From the NCBI GenBank assembly GCA_031284185.1, contig JAITAJ010000061.1:1-10649 (forward strand): a DNA stretch of 10,649 bases, read 5' to 3'. The notes below the pieces were generated by a model, which was not told the DNA's origin, ran no database searches, and saw only the letters and a list, made by a program, of their open reading frames with translations. Each line of letters opens with the position of its first letter. The stretch's first letter is position 1. Source of the DNA: Accumulibacter sp. GTDB taxonomy: Bacteria; Pseudomonadota; Gammaproteobacteria; Burkholderiales; Rhodocyclaceae. The position numbers were made by a program, and so were the translations under genes. This document shows positions 1 to 7,170 of the stretch, piece after piece.

Positions 1-318
1 CAGCTTGACGGGACGGTCAAGTTTTACCTGAAAGGTCAGTCCATTCCCGGCAAGGTCACGCGGACTTTCCCCGAGGCCGTTTCCAACAAGAAGACGAACG
101 CGGGCAACAAGACCGATGAAGAGGCTTGCGACTGGGCCTTGCGCTCCGTGCTGATTTCCTTCCAGGAAAACGCCAAGAAGCACGGCGCCAATGCCGTGAT
201 CGGCCTGGTGAGCTATTACAAGAGAAATGAATACGCGAGCGCCTCGAAGTTTGAATGCCATGCCGGCACCTGGGTCGCTGGCGTGGCGCTGAAAGGGCGG
301 GCGGCCATTGTGCGGTAA
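1..318 (+). CDS. C-terminal part of small 'excinuclease ATPase subunit'-like protein
   Basis: The reading frame is open from the first base and ends at TAA 316-318, giving 105 residues with no start in the window. It carries the pattern I associate with a small secreted or periplasmic family often labelled 'excinuclease ATPase subunit' in databases: a KKTNA segment (about residues 31-35), a DEEAC segment (40-44), GANAV (65-69), an SYYKRNE stretch (about 75-81), an FECHAG motif (87-92) and a C-terminal VALKG. There is no nucleotide-binding motif and no resemblance to UvrA, so the database name should not be taken as a function. Homologs I recall are about 140-150 residues with a signal peptide, so roughly a quarter is missing upstream. 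It lies 60 bp before apeC on the same strand and such genes are found beside APE operons. Its role is unknown. Its base composition is less GC-rich than the following genes. Confidence 0.75.
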   Translation, partial: QLDGTVKFYLKGQSIPGKVTRTFPEAVSNKKTNAGNKTDEEACDWALRSVLISFQENAKKHGANAVIGLVSYYKRNEYASASKFECHAGTWVAGVALKGRAAIVR

Positions 319-378
319 GCGCGCGACGGTTGCCGCAATCGCCGCCTTCGCTTCCTCCGCTGTGGTTTCGCGCCAAAA

Positions 379-1134
379 ATGAACCTGCGCGGCTGGACGG
401 CCTGGGCGCCCGGACGGGAAACGCCCGCGGCGTGGCGGGCATGGGCGCTGGATGCCGTGCCCGGCGCGCAAAGGGAGGAAGCGGCGGCGGCAGAAGCGGA
501 AGCGCCGTCGGTCAGGGAAATCCCGCCGCTTTTGCGCCGCCGCGCGGACAAGATGGGGCGCGCCGCCCTGCATGTGCTTTCCCGCCCGGAATTGCCTTAT
601 GGCGATCAGGCGATCGTGCTGTGCAGCCGGATAGGGGAATTCAGCCGCTCGTTCGCGTTGCAGGATGAATTGGCGCGTGAGGGGCGGGTTTCGCCGCAGC
701 AGTTCAGCATGGCCGTGCATAACGCCGCCGGCGGTCTCTTCATGATGGCGCGCGCGGCGAACGCGCCGCTTTCGGCGCTCGCCGCCGGCGAGGAGGGCGC
801 GCTCGCGGGCTTGCAGGAGACGCTCGGCCTCTTCGCGGACGGCGCGGAAACGGTATGGCTCCTTTATTGCGACGAGCCGTTGCCGCGCGAATATCATTCT
901 TTTGCCTCGGCGCGAGAACTGACGGCGTATTTCGCCTTTTTGCTTGAACTTTCTCCCGGCGATGAATTCCATCTTGCGCCCGAAGGCGGCGATGAAGACG
1001 GAAAGGCGATGACGGATCGCGCCGCTTCACCCCTGGATTTGCTCGCCTTTTTCCTGCGTCCCGGGGATGGGGCGCTGCGTCTTTCTCCGCGCGGCGGCTG
1101 GATGCTGCGACGAACGCCGCGCGGGCGCTCATGA
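379..1134 (+). CDS. apeC: beta-ketoacyl synthase-like chain length factor (ApeC type)
   Basis: The 251-residue product matches the Ketoacyl-synt_2 type of short ketosynthase-like protein. The N-terminus (residues 2-12) has the typical W-x-AWAPG pattern, and residues 109-119 (FSMAVHNAAGG) occupy the place of the ketosynthase nucleophile loop but contain no cysteine. A YCDEPLP segment (about 163-169) and a C-terminal WMLRR also fit. A missing active-site Cys is expected for a chain length factor, which pairs with a catalytic ketosynthase (ApeO in studied APE systems) and helps set polyene length. The partner ketosynthase is not seen here. The ATG at 379 is chosen because it gives the family-like N-terminus, although its ribosome-binding site is weak. 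The stop overlaps the next start as ATGA at 1131-1134, implying translational coupling with apeD. Confidence 0.85.
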   Translation: MNLRGWTAWAPGRETPAAWRAWALDAVPGAQREEAAAAEAEAPSVREIPPLLRRRADKMGRAALHVLSRPELPYGDQAIVLCSRIGEFSRSFALQDELAREGRVSPQQFSMAVHNAAGGLFMMARAANAPLSALAAGEEGALAGLQETLGLFADGAETVWLLYCDEPLPREYHSFASARELTAYFAFLLELSPGDEFHLAPEGGDEDGKAMTDRAASPLDLLAFFLRPGDGALRLSPRGGWMLRRTPRGRS

Positions 1135-1991
1135 AACGATTGTTGTCGCGCGCCGTGCCGGATCGTTGTTTGCGTGTCGTCGCCACCGGGTTTTGCTTCC
1201 TGCTTTTCGGTCTGGGCGGACTGGCGATTCTGTGCGCCGTCTTTCCGCTTTTGCGCCTGCGCTATCCGGATGTCCGCGAATCGAGACGCAGCGCGCGCGA
1301 CATCATCCATCGCAGCTTCGCCTGGTTCGTGCGCGTCATGGTCGCCTGCGGCACGATCAGCTACGAGGTGCGAAACCGGGAAAGACTGGCGCGGCGGGGG
1401 TTGCTGGTCGTCGCCAACCATCCGTCGCTGATCGACGTCGTGCTGCTGGTATCGCTGCTGCGCCAGCCCAATTGCGTGGTCAAGGCGAGCCTGGCGGCGA
1501 ACCTTTTTACACGCGGTCCTGTAAGGAGCGCGGGGTTCATCGTCAATACGGAGGGGCCGCGGCTTGTCGACGATTGCATCGCTTCCGCGCGCGCGGGCGA
1601 CAATCTGGTGATTTTCCCGGAAGGCACACGCAGTCCGACGCACGATGGCGCGCTGTGTCCCATGAAACGCGGCGCGGCCAATATCGCCCTGCGCGGCAAT
1701 CTCGCCCTGACGCCGGTGGTCATCACGGTCTCGGAACCCATGCTGGGCAAGGGACAAAGATGGTACCAGGCGCCCCGGAAGCGCCCGCATTTCATCCTGA
1801 CCGTCATGGACGACATCACGGTCGCGGAGAATGACAACCGGACGGAAGGGGACGAAATCCGGGCGGACGCGCGCAACCGGACGGCGCGCGCGCTGACGCA
1901 TGATCTGGGCATCTTTTTCAGCAGGGAAATCCGGCATCGGGTCAATGGCGGCGCGCAAAATCCTCGGCGGTCGCCGACGCCACGCGCCTGA
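1131..1991 (+). CDS. apeD: 1-acylglycerol-3-phosphate O-acyltransferase-like protein (ApeD type)
   Basis: A 286-residue PlsC/LPLAT-family acyltransferase. One hydrophobic segment (about residues 19-42) should anchor it in the inner membrane. The catalytic HX4D box is NHPSLID (His97, Asp102) and the acceptor-binding block is FPEGTR (162-167). The family moves an acyl group onto a lysophospholipid-like acceptor. In an APE operon it probably helps build the lipid anchor carrying the polyene, but its acceptor cannot be read from sequence. The start overlaps the apeC stop by ATGA. The last 25 or so residues are rich in Arg and Pro and look poorly conserved. A 153-bp gap separates it from apeE, the longest gap within the operon. 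Confidence 0.85.
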   Translation: MKRLLSRAVPDRCLRVVATGFCFLLFGLGGLAILCAVFPLLRLRYPDVRESRRSARDIIHRSFAWFVRVMVACGTISYEVRNRERLARRGLLVVANHPSLIDVVLLVSLLRQPNCVVKASLAANLFTRGPVRSAGFIVNTEGPRLVDDCIASARAGDNLVIFPEGTRSPTHDGALCPMKRGAANIALRGNLALTPVVITVSEPMLGKGQRWYQAPRKRPHFILTVMDDITVAENDNRTEGDEIRADARNRTARALTHDLGIFFSREIRHRVNGGAQNPRRSPTPRA

Positions 1992-2054
1992 AATCCCCGA
2001 TGCGGCGCGGAAATCGAGGGAGCTGCGTCGCGAATGGCAAAGGCGCGGATTCTT

Positions 2055-2063
2055 TGGTATGAT
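2055..2063 (+). promoter_or_regulatory. candidate extended -10 promoter upstream of apeE
   Basis: TGGTATGAT at 2055-2063 matches the extended -10 form (TGn followed by TATGAT, five of six against TATAAT). It lies in the 153-bp gap between apeD and apeE, whose last 65 bases are clearly more AT-rich than the flanking genes. The -35 region is poor (TGGCAA about 17 bp upstream, three of six against TTGACA), as is tolerated with an extended -10. It would start transcription near 2070 and give a leader of about 75 bases before apeE. I see no convincing terminator after apeD, so it would be an internal promoter and not a separate operon. Confidence 0.35.
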
Positions 2064-2144
2064 GCGCGCCATGCGCGGGGATATTGATGCAAAATGTGTT
2101 CATTCCTCACGAAATGATATTTTTCTCACGGGAACCATACGGCA

Positions 2145-2408
2145 ATGCTCGACGGGCTGATTCACGAAATAAAGGCATTCATCATCGAGACGCTGGGTCT
2201 GGAGGACATCGCGCCCGAGGACATCGACCAGGACGCGCCCCTGTTCGGCGAGGGACTGGGACTCGATTCCATTGATTCGCTGGAGCTTGGCGTGGGGCTG
2301 CAAAAACGCTACGGACTCAAGATTTCCGCCGAAAGCGACGAGACGCGGCAGATATTTTCGTCGGCGCGCGCGCTGGCCGAATATGTCGCCGCGCAGCGCA
2401 CGCGCTGA
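2145..2408 (+). CDS. apeE: acyl carrier protein (ApeE type)
   Basis: An 87-residue acidic acyl carrier protein. The phosphopantetheine attachment motif is GLDSIDSLEL, with Ser42 the expected modified serine, followed by the usual second and third helices. It would carry the growing aryl-polyene chain, or the aryl starter delivered by ApeH, as a thioester in the cytoplasm. APE operons typically encode two dissimilar ACPs side by side, and this is the first of the pair. It is 12 bp from the second by the upstream ATG of apeF, or 30 bp by the start preferred here. The ATG at 2145 has only a weak purine-rich site (GGGAA) upstream. Confidence 0.93.
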   Translation: MLDGLIHEIKAFIIETLGLEDIAPEDIDQDAPLFGEGLGLDSIDSLELGVGLQKRYGLKISAESDETRQIFSSARALAEYVAAQRTR

Positions 2409-2422
2409 TTCCCGGCATTCAT

Positions 2423-2430
2423 GGAAGAGA
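2423..2430 (+). promoter_or_regulatory. ribosome-binding site deciding the apeF start
   Basis: GGAAGAGA ends 8 bases before the ATG at 2439. The alternative in-frame ATG at 2421 overlaps this purine run and has no comparable site of its own, so the downstream ATG is preferred. Confidence 0.5.
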
Positions 2431-2438
2431 TTCACACA

Positions 2439-2687
2439 ATGGACAGAGATTCCGCCCAATCCCTGATCGCCGGACTCCTCGCCGAGCTTTTCGAGATCGC
2501 GCCGGAAAAGATTACCCCGGAAGCCGATCTTTATCAGGATCTCGACATCGACAGCATTGACGCCGTCGACCTCGCGGTCGAGTTCAGGAAGCGTACCGGG
2601 CGGCAGCTTGCGCCGGAGGAATTCAGGAAGATACGCACCGTGCGCGACATCGTCGATACCCTCTGCGCGCCCGCCGGAAAATCCTGA
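2439..2687 (+). CDS. apeF: acyl carrier protein (ApeF type)
   Basis: An 82-residue acyl carrier protein with the attachment motif DIDSIDAVDL (Ser39 from this start) inside the typical DLYQDLDIDSIDAVDL helix II region. It differs clearly from apeE, so this is the usual pair of specialised ACPs and not a recent duplication. In studied APE systems the two ACPs divide starter or chain loading and extender supply. Which does which cannot be told here. An upstream ATG at 2421 would add six residues, but the ribosome-binding site favours 2439. The stop codon shares its last base with the apeG start (TGATG, 2685-2689). Confidence 0.93.
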   Translation: MDRDSAQSLIAGLLAELFEIAPEKITPEADLYQDLDIDSIDAVDLAVEFRKRTGRQLAPEEFRKIRTVRDIVDTLCAPAGKS

Positions 2688-3292
2688 TGCCAGGGTGGTT
2701 GGCGGCGGGCTTTGCTTTTGCGGCGGGTTTTCTCCTGCCCTGCCTGTTCTGGTTGTGCCGCTGGCAGGGCTGGCCGTTCTGGTGGTGCGGTCTCCTGCTC
2801 CTGCCGCTCGCGTTGCCGCGCCGCGCGGGAAACGGCGCGCTCGCCGCCGGTCTGCCGCGCGCCGCGAAATGGCTGCCGGGCGCGCTGGCCGCCCTCATCG
2901 GCGGCGCGGCGCTCCTCCTGCGCGACGGATTGCCGCTCCAGTATTACCCCGTCGCGGTCAATGTCCTGTTTTTCTGCGTGTTCGCGGCCAGTCTCGCGCA
3001 GGAACAAAGTCTCGTCGAACGGCTGGCGCGGCGCGTCGAACCCGAACTGCCGCCTTCCGGCGCGCGTTACGCGCGTCGGGTCACGCAAGCCTGGTGCGTG
3101 TTCTTCGCGCTCAATGGCGCGCTCGCCCTGGCGAGCATCGGCGCGGGGGAGGCCGTCTGGGCCTTCTATAACGGCTTTGTCGCCTACGTGCTGATGGGCT
3201 GCATGTTCGCGGGCGAATGGCTCATCCGCCGCCGGGTCAGGCGGCGCGTCCATGACGAGAGCGCCGCGCCGGGGGAATCCGCCCATGCCTGA
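2687..3292 (+). CDS. apeG: integral membrane protein of the COG4648 type (ApeG)
   Basis: A 201-residue polytopic inner-membrane protein with about five hydrophobic stretches (around residues 4-25, 30-44, 62-78, 88-102 and 133-172). Family-like landmarks are YYPVAVNVLFF (about 86-96), SLVERLAR (about 108-115), a short soluble loop ending in ARYARRVTQAW, then YNGFVAYVLMG and a basic C-terminus (RRRVRRRV). No biochemical function is established to my knowledge. Its constant position between the ACPs and the ligase suggests a membrane-scaffold or lipid-transfer role, which is inference. Its last eight bases overlap the preferred apeH-apeI start, and its first base overlaps the apeF stop. Confidence 0.85.
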   Translation: MPGWLAAGFAFAAGFLLPCLFWLCRWQGWPFWWCGLLLLPLALPRRAGNGALAAGLPRAAKWLPGALAALIGGAALLLRDGLPLQYYPVAVNVLFFCVFAASLAQEQSLVERLARRVEPELPPSGARYARRVTQAWCVFFALNGALALASIGAGEAVWAFYNGFVAYVLMGCMFAGEWLIRRRVRRRVHDESAAPGESAHA

Positions 3293-5054
3293 CGCGCTTT
3301 TGCCGCGCGAAGTCGCGCGCTGCTGGCCGCTGCCGGAGCGCGGCCTGCCCGTGGCCTGGCGCGCGGGGCAACCCATCGAACGCGCGGAGTTTTACCGCGA
3401 TCTCGACGCGGCGCGGCGGAGACTGGCCGGGCTGACGCCGGGCGAAATCGACGGACGCCCCTCTGTCGCCCTCCTCGATGCCGACGCCTATCGTTTTGCC
3501 GTCTGGCTCTTGGCAGGCTGGTCGCTGGGGCTGACGGTCGTCCTGCCCGGCGACGATCTGCCGACGACGCGGCAGGCGCTGGACATTCCCTGGATCGGAA
3601 ATGACGTTCCGGCGTTTGCCGCGGAATCGTCCCGCGCGGCAAACGCCGAGGTCGATCACGGCGCGCCCGCGCTTCTGCTCTTTACTTCCGGCTCCACCGG
3701 CAGGCCCGCGCTCATCGGGAAGCGCCTCGCGCAATTGCGCGCCGAGGCCGAAATGCTGGAAGCGGCATTCGGCGGGGATTTGCCGCCGGAGGCGCGCTTT
3801 GTCGGCAGCGTCCCGCACCAGCACATGTTCGGTCTGCCGTTTTCCATCCTCTGGCCGCTTTTGGCCGCGCGCCCCTTCGCGGCGGAAAGAATCCGCCACC
3901 CCGAGGCGCTCGAATGCCTGCCGGCGGCGGATTATGTCTTCATCAGCGCCCCGACTTTCCTCCATCATTTGCCGGAAGCGCCGGATGCAGGGCGGCGGGC
4001 GCGCTTTTCGCTGGCGCTTTCGGCGGGCAGTCCGCTGGCCGCCGAGGTCGCGGCGCGCGGCGAACGCTTCCTGCAAGCGCCGGTCATCGAGATTTACGGC
4101 AGCACGGAAACCGGGGCGGTTGCTCGCCGCCGGGGCGGCGCGTCCTGGCAGTCCCTGCCCGGCGTGCGCTTTTGCGTGGAAGCCTCCTCGCGCCTGCGCA
4201 TCCATTCGCCGCTGTTGCCGGAAGCCGAACGCGAAAGCGGCTTCCTGTCCAGCGATCTCGCCCGTCTGGATGCGCGCGGACTGGAACTTCTGGGGCGCGC
4301 CGATCATCTGGTCAAGATCGGCGAAAAAAGAATCTCCCTGGCGGAGGTCGAAGCGGCGCTCGCCCGCCTGCCCGATGTCGAGCGCGCGCTGGCCGTGCCG
4401 CTTCCCCACGCGCGCGAAGGCGGCCGCCTCGTCCTCGGCGCGGCGATCATCCTGACCCCGGCGGGGCGCGCGCGCCTCACGGCGGAAAAAAAGGCGCGCT
4501 TCGACGCGCGTCTGCGCGAGGGGCTGCGGGAACAGATCGATCCGCTGGCATGGCCGCGCCGCTGGCGCTATGTGGAAGCCTTCCCCGTTAATGACATGGG
4601 CAAGACCAGCCGATGTGACCTGGAGCGGCTTTTCGCGCCCCTGCTGCCGCAGGCCGAGGTCTTGGCGCAACAAGATACGCAAGAAACGCAGGATGCGCGC
4701 TCGGTGCGCCTGCAACTCATCCTGCCCGACGGTCTGGCCTGGTTCGAGGGGCATTTCCCTGGTCTACCCGTGCTGCCGGGCGTGGTGCAGATCGACTGGG
4801 CGGCGCATTTTGCGCGTTTTCATTTCGGCGTCGATGTCACGCGCTTCGATCTTGCCGGTCTCAAATTCCAGAACCTGATCCGTCCCGGCGATTCTCCCTG
4901 CCTGGAACTACACCTGAAGCGCGGCGGGGAAGGCATGGAATTTTGCTACACGCTGGCCGGAAAAATCTGTTCGCGGGGCGCCTTCGTGCCGAGAAAAGGC
5001 GCGGACGGCGGCGCGGAAATGGAGACGCATACGGAGAGGGAGACGCGCGCATGA
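3285..5054 (+). CDS. apeH-apeI: fused aryl-acid adenylating ligase and hotdog dehydratase (ApeH-ApeI)
   Basis: A 589-residue, two-domain protein from the preferred ATG. Residues 1 to about 455 form an ANL-superfamily adenylating enzyme: FTSGSTGRP phosphate loop (about 133-141), YGSTETG (271-277), the SSDLARLD and GRADHLVKIGEKR hinge region, and the late catalytic lysine in NDMGKTSR (Lys440). It would activate an aryl acid (4-hydroxybenzoate in studied APE systems) as the adenylate and load it on an ACP. Residues about 474-569 form a FabZ-like hotdog domain with GHFPGLPVLPG (His490). Where FabZ has a catalytic Glu I align Asp504 (QIDWA). These are separate proteins in the systems I know best. 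The junction (AEVLAQQDTQETQDAR) reads as a linker and there is no internal stop. The ATG at 3285 has GGGGGA 8 bases upstream. The ATG at 3252 would add 11 residues. Confidence 0.88.
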   Translation: MPDALLPREVARCWPLPERGLPVAWRAGQPIERAEFYRDLDAARRRLAGLTPGEIDGRPSVALLDADAYRFAVWLLAGWSLGLTVVLPGDDLPTTRQALDIPWIGNDVPAFAAESSRAANAEVDHGAPALLLFTSGSTGRPALIGKRLAQLRAEAEMLEAAFGGDLPPEARFVGSVPHQHMFGLPFSILWPLLAARPFAAERIRHPEALECLPAADYVFISAPTFLHHLPEAPDAGRRARFSLALSAGSPLAAEVAARGERFLQAPVIEIYGSTETGAVARRRGGASWQSLPGVRFCVEASSRLRIHSPLLPEAERESGFLSSDLARLDARGLELLGRADHLVKIGEKRISLAEVEAALARLPDVERALAVPLPHAREGGRLVLGAAIILTPAGRARLTAEKKARFDARLREGLREQIDPLAWPRRWRYVEAFPVNDMGKTSRCDLERLFAPLLPQAEVLAQQDTQETQDARSVRLQLILPDGLAWFEGHFPGLPVLPGVVQIDWAAHFARFHFGVDVTRFDLAGLKFQNLIRPGDSPCLELHLKRGGEGMEFCYTLAGKICSRGAFVPRKGADGGAEMETHTERETRA

Positions 5055-5803
5055 AAACCGTCGCCGTCGTTCCCGTGTTCGATCATGGCGAAAGCGCGGG
5101 CGCGGTCGTCCATGCCCTGCGCGGCCGCGGCCTGCCGGTCATTCTCGTGGATGACGGCAGCGGCGAGGCCACGGCGAAAAAACTCGCCGCGCTGGCCGGG
5201 GAAAACGCGGACGATCCCGCCGTCACGCTCGTTACACACGCGAAAAACCTGGGCAAGGGCGCGGCGGTGATGACGGGATTGCGCGCCGCCTTCGCGTGCG
5301 GCGCCAGCCACGCCTTGCAGGCGGATGCCGACGGCCAGCACGATCTCGACGCCGTGCCCCGCTTTCTGGAAGCCGCCGCCCGCCATCCCGCCGCCGTCAT
5401 CGCCGCCTGTCCGCGCTACGACGAAAGCGTCCCCCGGCTGCGCCTCCATGCGCGCTATCTCACGCATGTCTGGGTGTGGATCAACACCTTGTCGCGGCGC
5501 ATTGACGATTCGATGTGCGGCTTGCGCGTGTATCCGCTTGCCGCCGTGCTGCCGCTCCTGCCCGTGCTGGCGCGCGCCCGGCGCATGGAATTCGATCCGG
5601 AAATCCTGGTGCGCCTGGATTGGGCGGGCGTGGAAATCGTCAATATGCCGGTCGCCGTGCGGTATCCGGCGGGCAACGCTTCCCGCTTTCGTCCCTGGCG
5701 CGACAACGCCCGGATTGCCGCGATGCACGCGCGCCTTTTCTTCGGCATGATCCCGCGCCTGCCGCGGCTGTTCATGCGGCATTTCCGTCGCGGAGGGCGC
5801 TAG
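5051..5803 (+). CDS. family 2 glycosyltransferase (N-terminal half of ApeJ)
   Basis: A 250-residue GT-A fold glycosyltransferase. The N-terminus AVVPVFDHG, the VDDGS motif (Asp34, Asp35) and the metal-binding DAD (92-94, in LQADADGQHD) are typical of dolichyl-phosphate-mannose or undecaprenyl-linked GT2 enzymes. SMCGLRVY (about 157-164) and RMEFDPEIL match the acceptor side. There is no long transmembrane tail, only a short amphipathic C-terminus. It would transfer a sugar to a lipid or to the aryl head group of the APE product; the acceptor is unknown. The start overlaps the preceding stop by ATGA (5051-5054). In APE clusters I recall, this domain is fused to the LpxL-like domain encoded next. 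Here it ends with TAG, one base before the next ATG. Confidence 0.87.
   Translation: MKTVAVVPVFDHGESAGAVVHALRGRGLPVILVDDGSGEATAKKLAALAGENADDPAVTLVTHAKNLGKGAAVMTGLRAAFACGASHALQADADGQHDLDAVPRFLEAAARHPAAVIAACPRYDESVPRLRLHARYLTHVWVWINTLSRRIDDSMCGLRVYPLAAVLPLLPVLARARRMEFDPEILVRLDWAGVEIVNMPVAVRYPAGNASRFRPWRDNARIAAMHARLFFGMIPRLPRLFMRHFRRGGR
5792..5797 (+). promoter_or_regulatory. strong ribosome-binding site of the LpxL-like acyltransferase
   Basis: GGAGGG lies inside the end of the glycosyltransferase gene, seven bases before ATG 5805. It argues that the split of ApeJ into two proteins is genuine and not a fusion broken by a sequencing error. Confidence 0.6.
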
Positions 5804-5804
5804 G

Positions 5805-6776
5805 ATGCACTGGGCCGCGATGCGGGAGGCCGGCTTTTCCGGCGGCATCCGCTTCCTGTTCTGGATGTACCGGCATGGCGGGATAGGGTTGTTCCGCCTC
5901 CTGCTGTTCCTGGTCATGCCCTGGTATTTCCTGACCAACGTCCTGGCGCGCCGCGCTTCCATCGAATACCTGGCGCGCCTTTACGAGACGAGCGGCGGCG
6001 CGACGCCCGCGCCCGGCTGGCGGAACAGTTTTCGCCACTTCACGCGCTTTGGCGAAAACATCCTCGACACGCTGGTCGCGGCGGATGCGCAAGGCGTTCT
6101 CCGGCAATCCTGGCATGTCGACGGCCTCGAGCATCTCGAACGCCTGCTCGATGCGGGACGCGGCGGCGTCATCATCACGGCGCATTTCGGCAATCCCGAA
6201 ATTTGCCGCCGCCTTTCCCGCAAGGTTCATGCCGCTTCCCGGCTCACGATCCTCGTCCACACCCGCCATGCCGGGCGCTTCAATCGCGTCCTGGCGTCGC
6301 TGGACGAGGCGCGGGACGTCGATCTGATCCAGGTCGGCGACATCAACGCCATGACGGCCATGCGGCTTTCGGAGCGCATCGCGGCGGGCGGCTTCGTCAT
6401 CATCGCCGGCGACCGCGTTCCCCTCGCGCCGGGCGGCGCCACGCTCGCCGTCGACTTTCTTGGCCGGGAAGCGCGTTTCCCGTGCGGCCCCTACATCCTT
6501 GCCGCCGCGCTCGCCTGTCCCACGCTCATGCTGTTCAGCGCCAGCGAAAAGGACGGTTTTTTCGTCACCGTGCGCCCGCTGGTCGAGCGCGTCGTTTTGC
6601 CGCGCCGCGAGCGCGCGGCGGCGATCCGTCCCTATCTCGAAACCTACGTGGCCGCGCTGACCAGGGAGTGTCTCGAACATCCCCTGCAATGGTTCAACTT
6701 CTTTCCATTCTGGCAGACGCCGCGCCATCATCCGGAGCCGGTGAAACATGAGAAATCCACAGAGTCCCTGGCATAA
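5805..6776 (+). CDS. LpxL/HtrB-like acyltransferase (C-terminal half of ApeJ)
   Basis: A 323-residue member of the lipid A late acyltransferase family. The HX4E catalytic box is HFGNPE (His127, Glu132). It is followed by a long-range helix-rich region and a FIIAGD-like block (VIIAGDRVP, about 203-211). The C-terminus has WFNFFPFW, the usual aromatic-rich ending. The N-terminus contains a hydrophobic segment (about 28-45) for inner-membrane contact. The family transfers acyl chains from acyl-ACP to lipid hydroxyls, so a role in placing the polyene or a companion fatty acyl on the lipid anchor is reasonable but inferred. It begins one base after the glycosyltransferase stop with its own strong ribosome-binding site, and overlaps apeK by 29 bases. 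Confidence 0.87.
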   Translation: MHWAAMREAGFSGGIRFLFWMYRHGGIGLFRLLLFLVMPWYFLTNVLARRASIEYLARLYETSGGATPAPGWRNSFRHFTRFGENILDTLVAADAQGVLRQSWHVDGLEHLERLLDAGRGGVIITAHFGNPEICRRLSRKVHAASRLTILVHTRHAGRFNRVLASLDEARDVDLIQVGDINAMTAMRLSERIAAGGFVIIAGDRVPLAPGGATLAVDFLGREARFPCGPYILAAALACPTLMLFSASEKDGFFVTVRPLVERVVLPRRERAAAIRPYLETYVAALTRECLEHPLQWFNFFPFWQTPRHHPEPVKHEKSTESLA

Positions 6777-7170
6777 AAGCGTGGAATTGCAGATTCCCTT
6801 CCACGATCTCGACCCGCTGGAAATCTGCTGGCATGGGCATTACGTGCGCTATTTCGAGATCGCGCGCGCGGCGCTCCTGCAAACGATAGATTACGATTAC
6901 CCGGAGATGCGCGCTTCCGGCTACGCCTGGCCGGTGATCGAACTGTTCATTCGCTACGCGCAGCCGCTCCGTTACCGGCAGCGCGTCAATATCGAAGCCT
7001 TTCTGACGGAATGGGAAAACCGTCTCAAGATCGAATACCTGGCGCGCGACGCCGACAGCGGGAAAAGACTCACGCGCGGATATACCGTGCAGGTCGCGGT
7101 CGATATGCGCACACGGGAAATGTGCCTGGAAAGCCCGGCCATCCTTGCCGAAAAACTGGGGGCGAAATGA
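6748..7170 (+). CDS. apeK: 4-hydroxybenzoyl-CoA-type hotdog thioesterase (ApeK)
   Basis: A 140-residue single-domain thioesterase. FHDLDPLEICWHGHYVRYFEIAR (residues 18-40) is the family signature. Asp22 aligns with the catalytic Asp of the CDPAG loop in Pseudomonas 4HBT, and His31 and Tyr32 fit the H-x-x-Y helix pattern. It would hydrolyse acyl-ACP or acyl-CoA thioesters, most likely proofreading or releasing stalled polyene chains. It is cytosolic with no signal peptide. It overlaps the upstream acyltransferase by 29 bases and couples to apeL through ATGA at 7167-7170. Confidence 0.9.
   Translation: MRNPQSPWHKSVELQIPFHDLDPLEICWHGHYVRYFEIARAALLQTIDYDYPEMRASGYAWPVIELFIRYAQPLRYRQRVNIEAFLTEWENRLKIEYLARDADSGKRLTRGYTVQVAVDMRTREMCLESPAILAEKLGAK

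Noticed and set aside
894..2072. 392-codon open frame on the minus strand opposite apeC and apeD
   Set aside because: Arg/Gln/Asp-rich composition with no family motifs, opposite genes with clear catalytic motifs. It is a by-product of GC-rich codon use.
1900..2160. 86-codon + strand frame across the apeD-apeE gap
   Set aside because: No ribosome-binding site or similarity. It overlaps the ends of two genes and the candidate promoter.
3237..4754. 505-codon minus-strand frame opposite apeG and apeH
   Set aside because: It mirrors the codon structure of the ligase gene and shows no domain, whereas the + strand has all adenylation motifs.
4946..5962. 338-codon minus-strand frame opposite the glycosyltransferase gene
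   Set aside because: No recognisable motif, and it spans two well-supported + strand genes.
5772..6749. 325-codon minus-strand frame opposite the LpxL-like gene
   Set aside because: Low-complexity charged sequence opposite a gene with an HX4E box and a family-like C-terminus.
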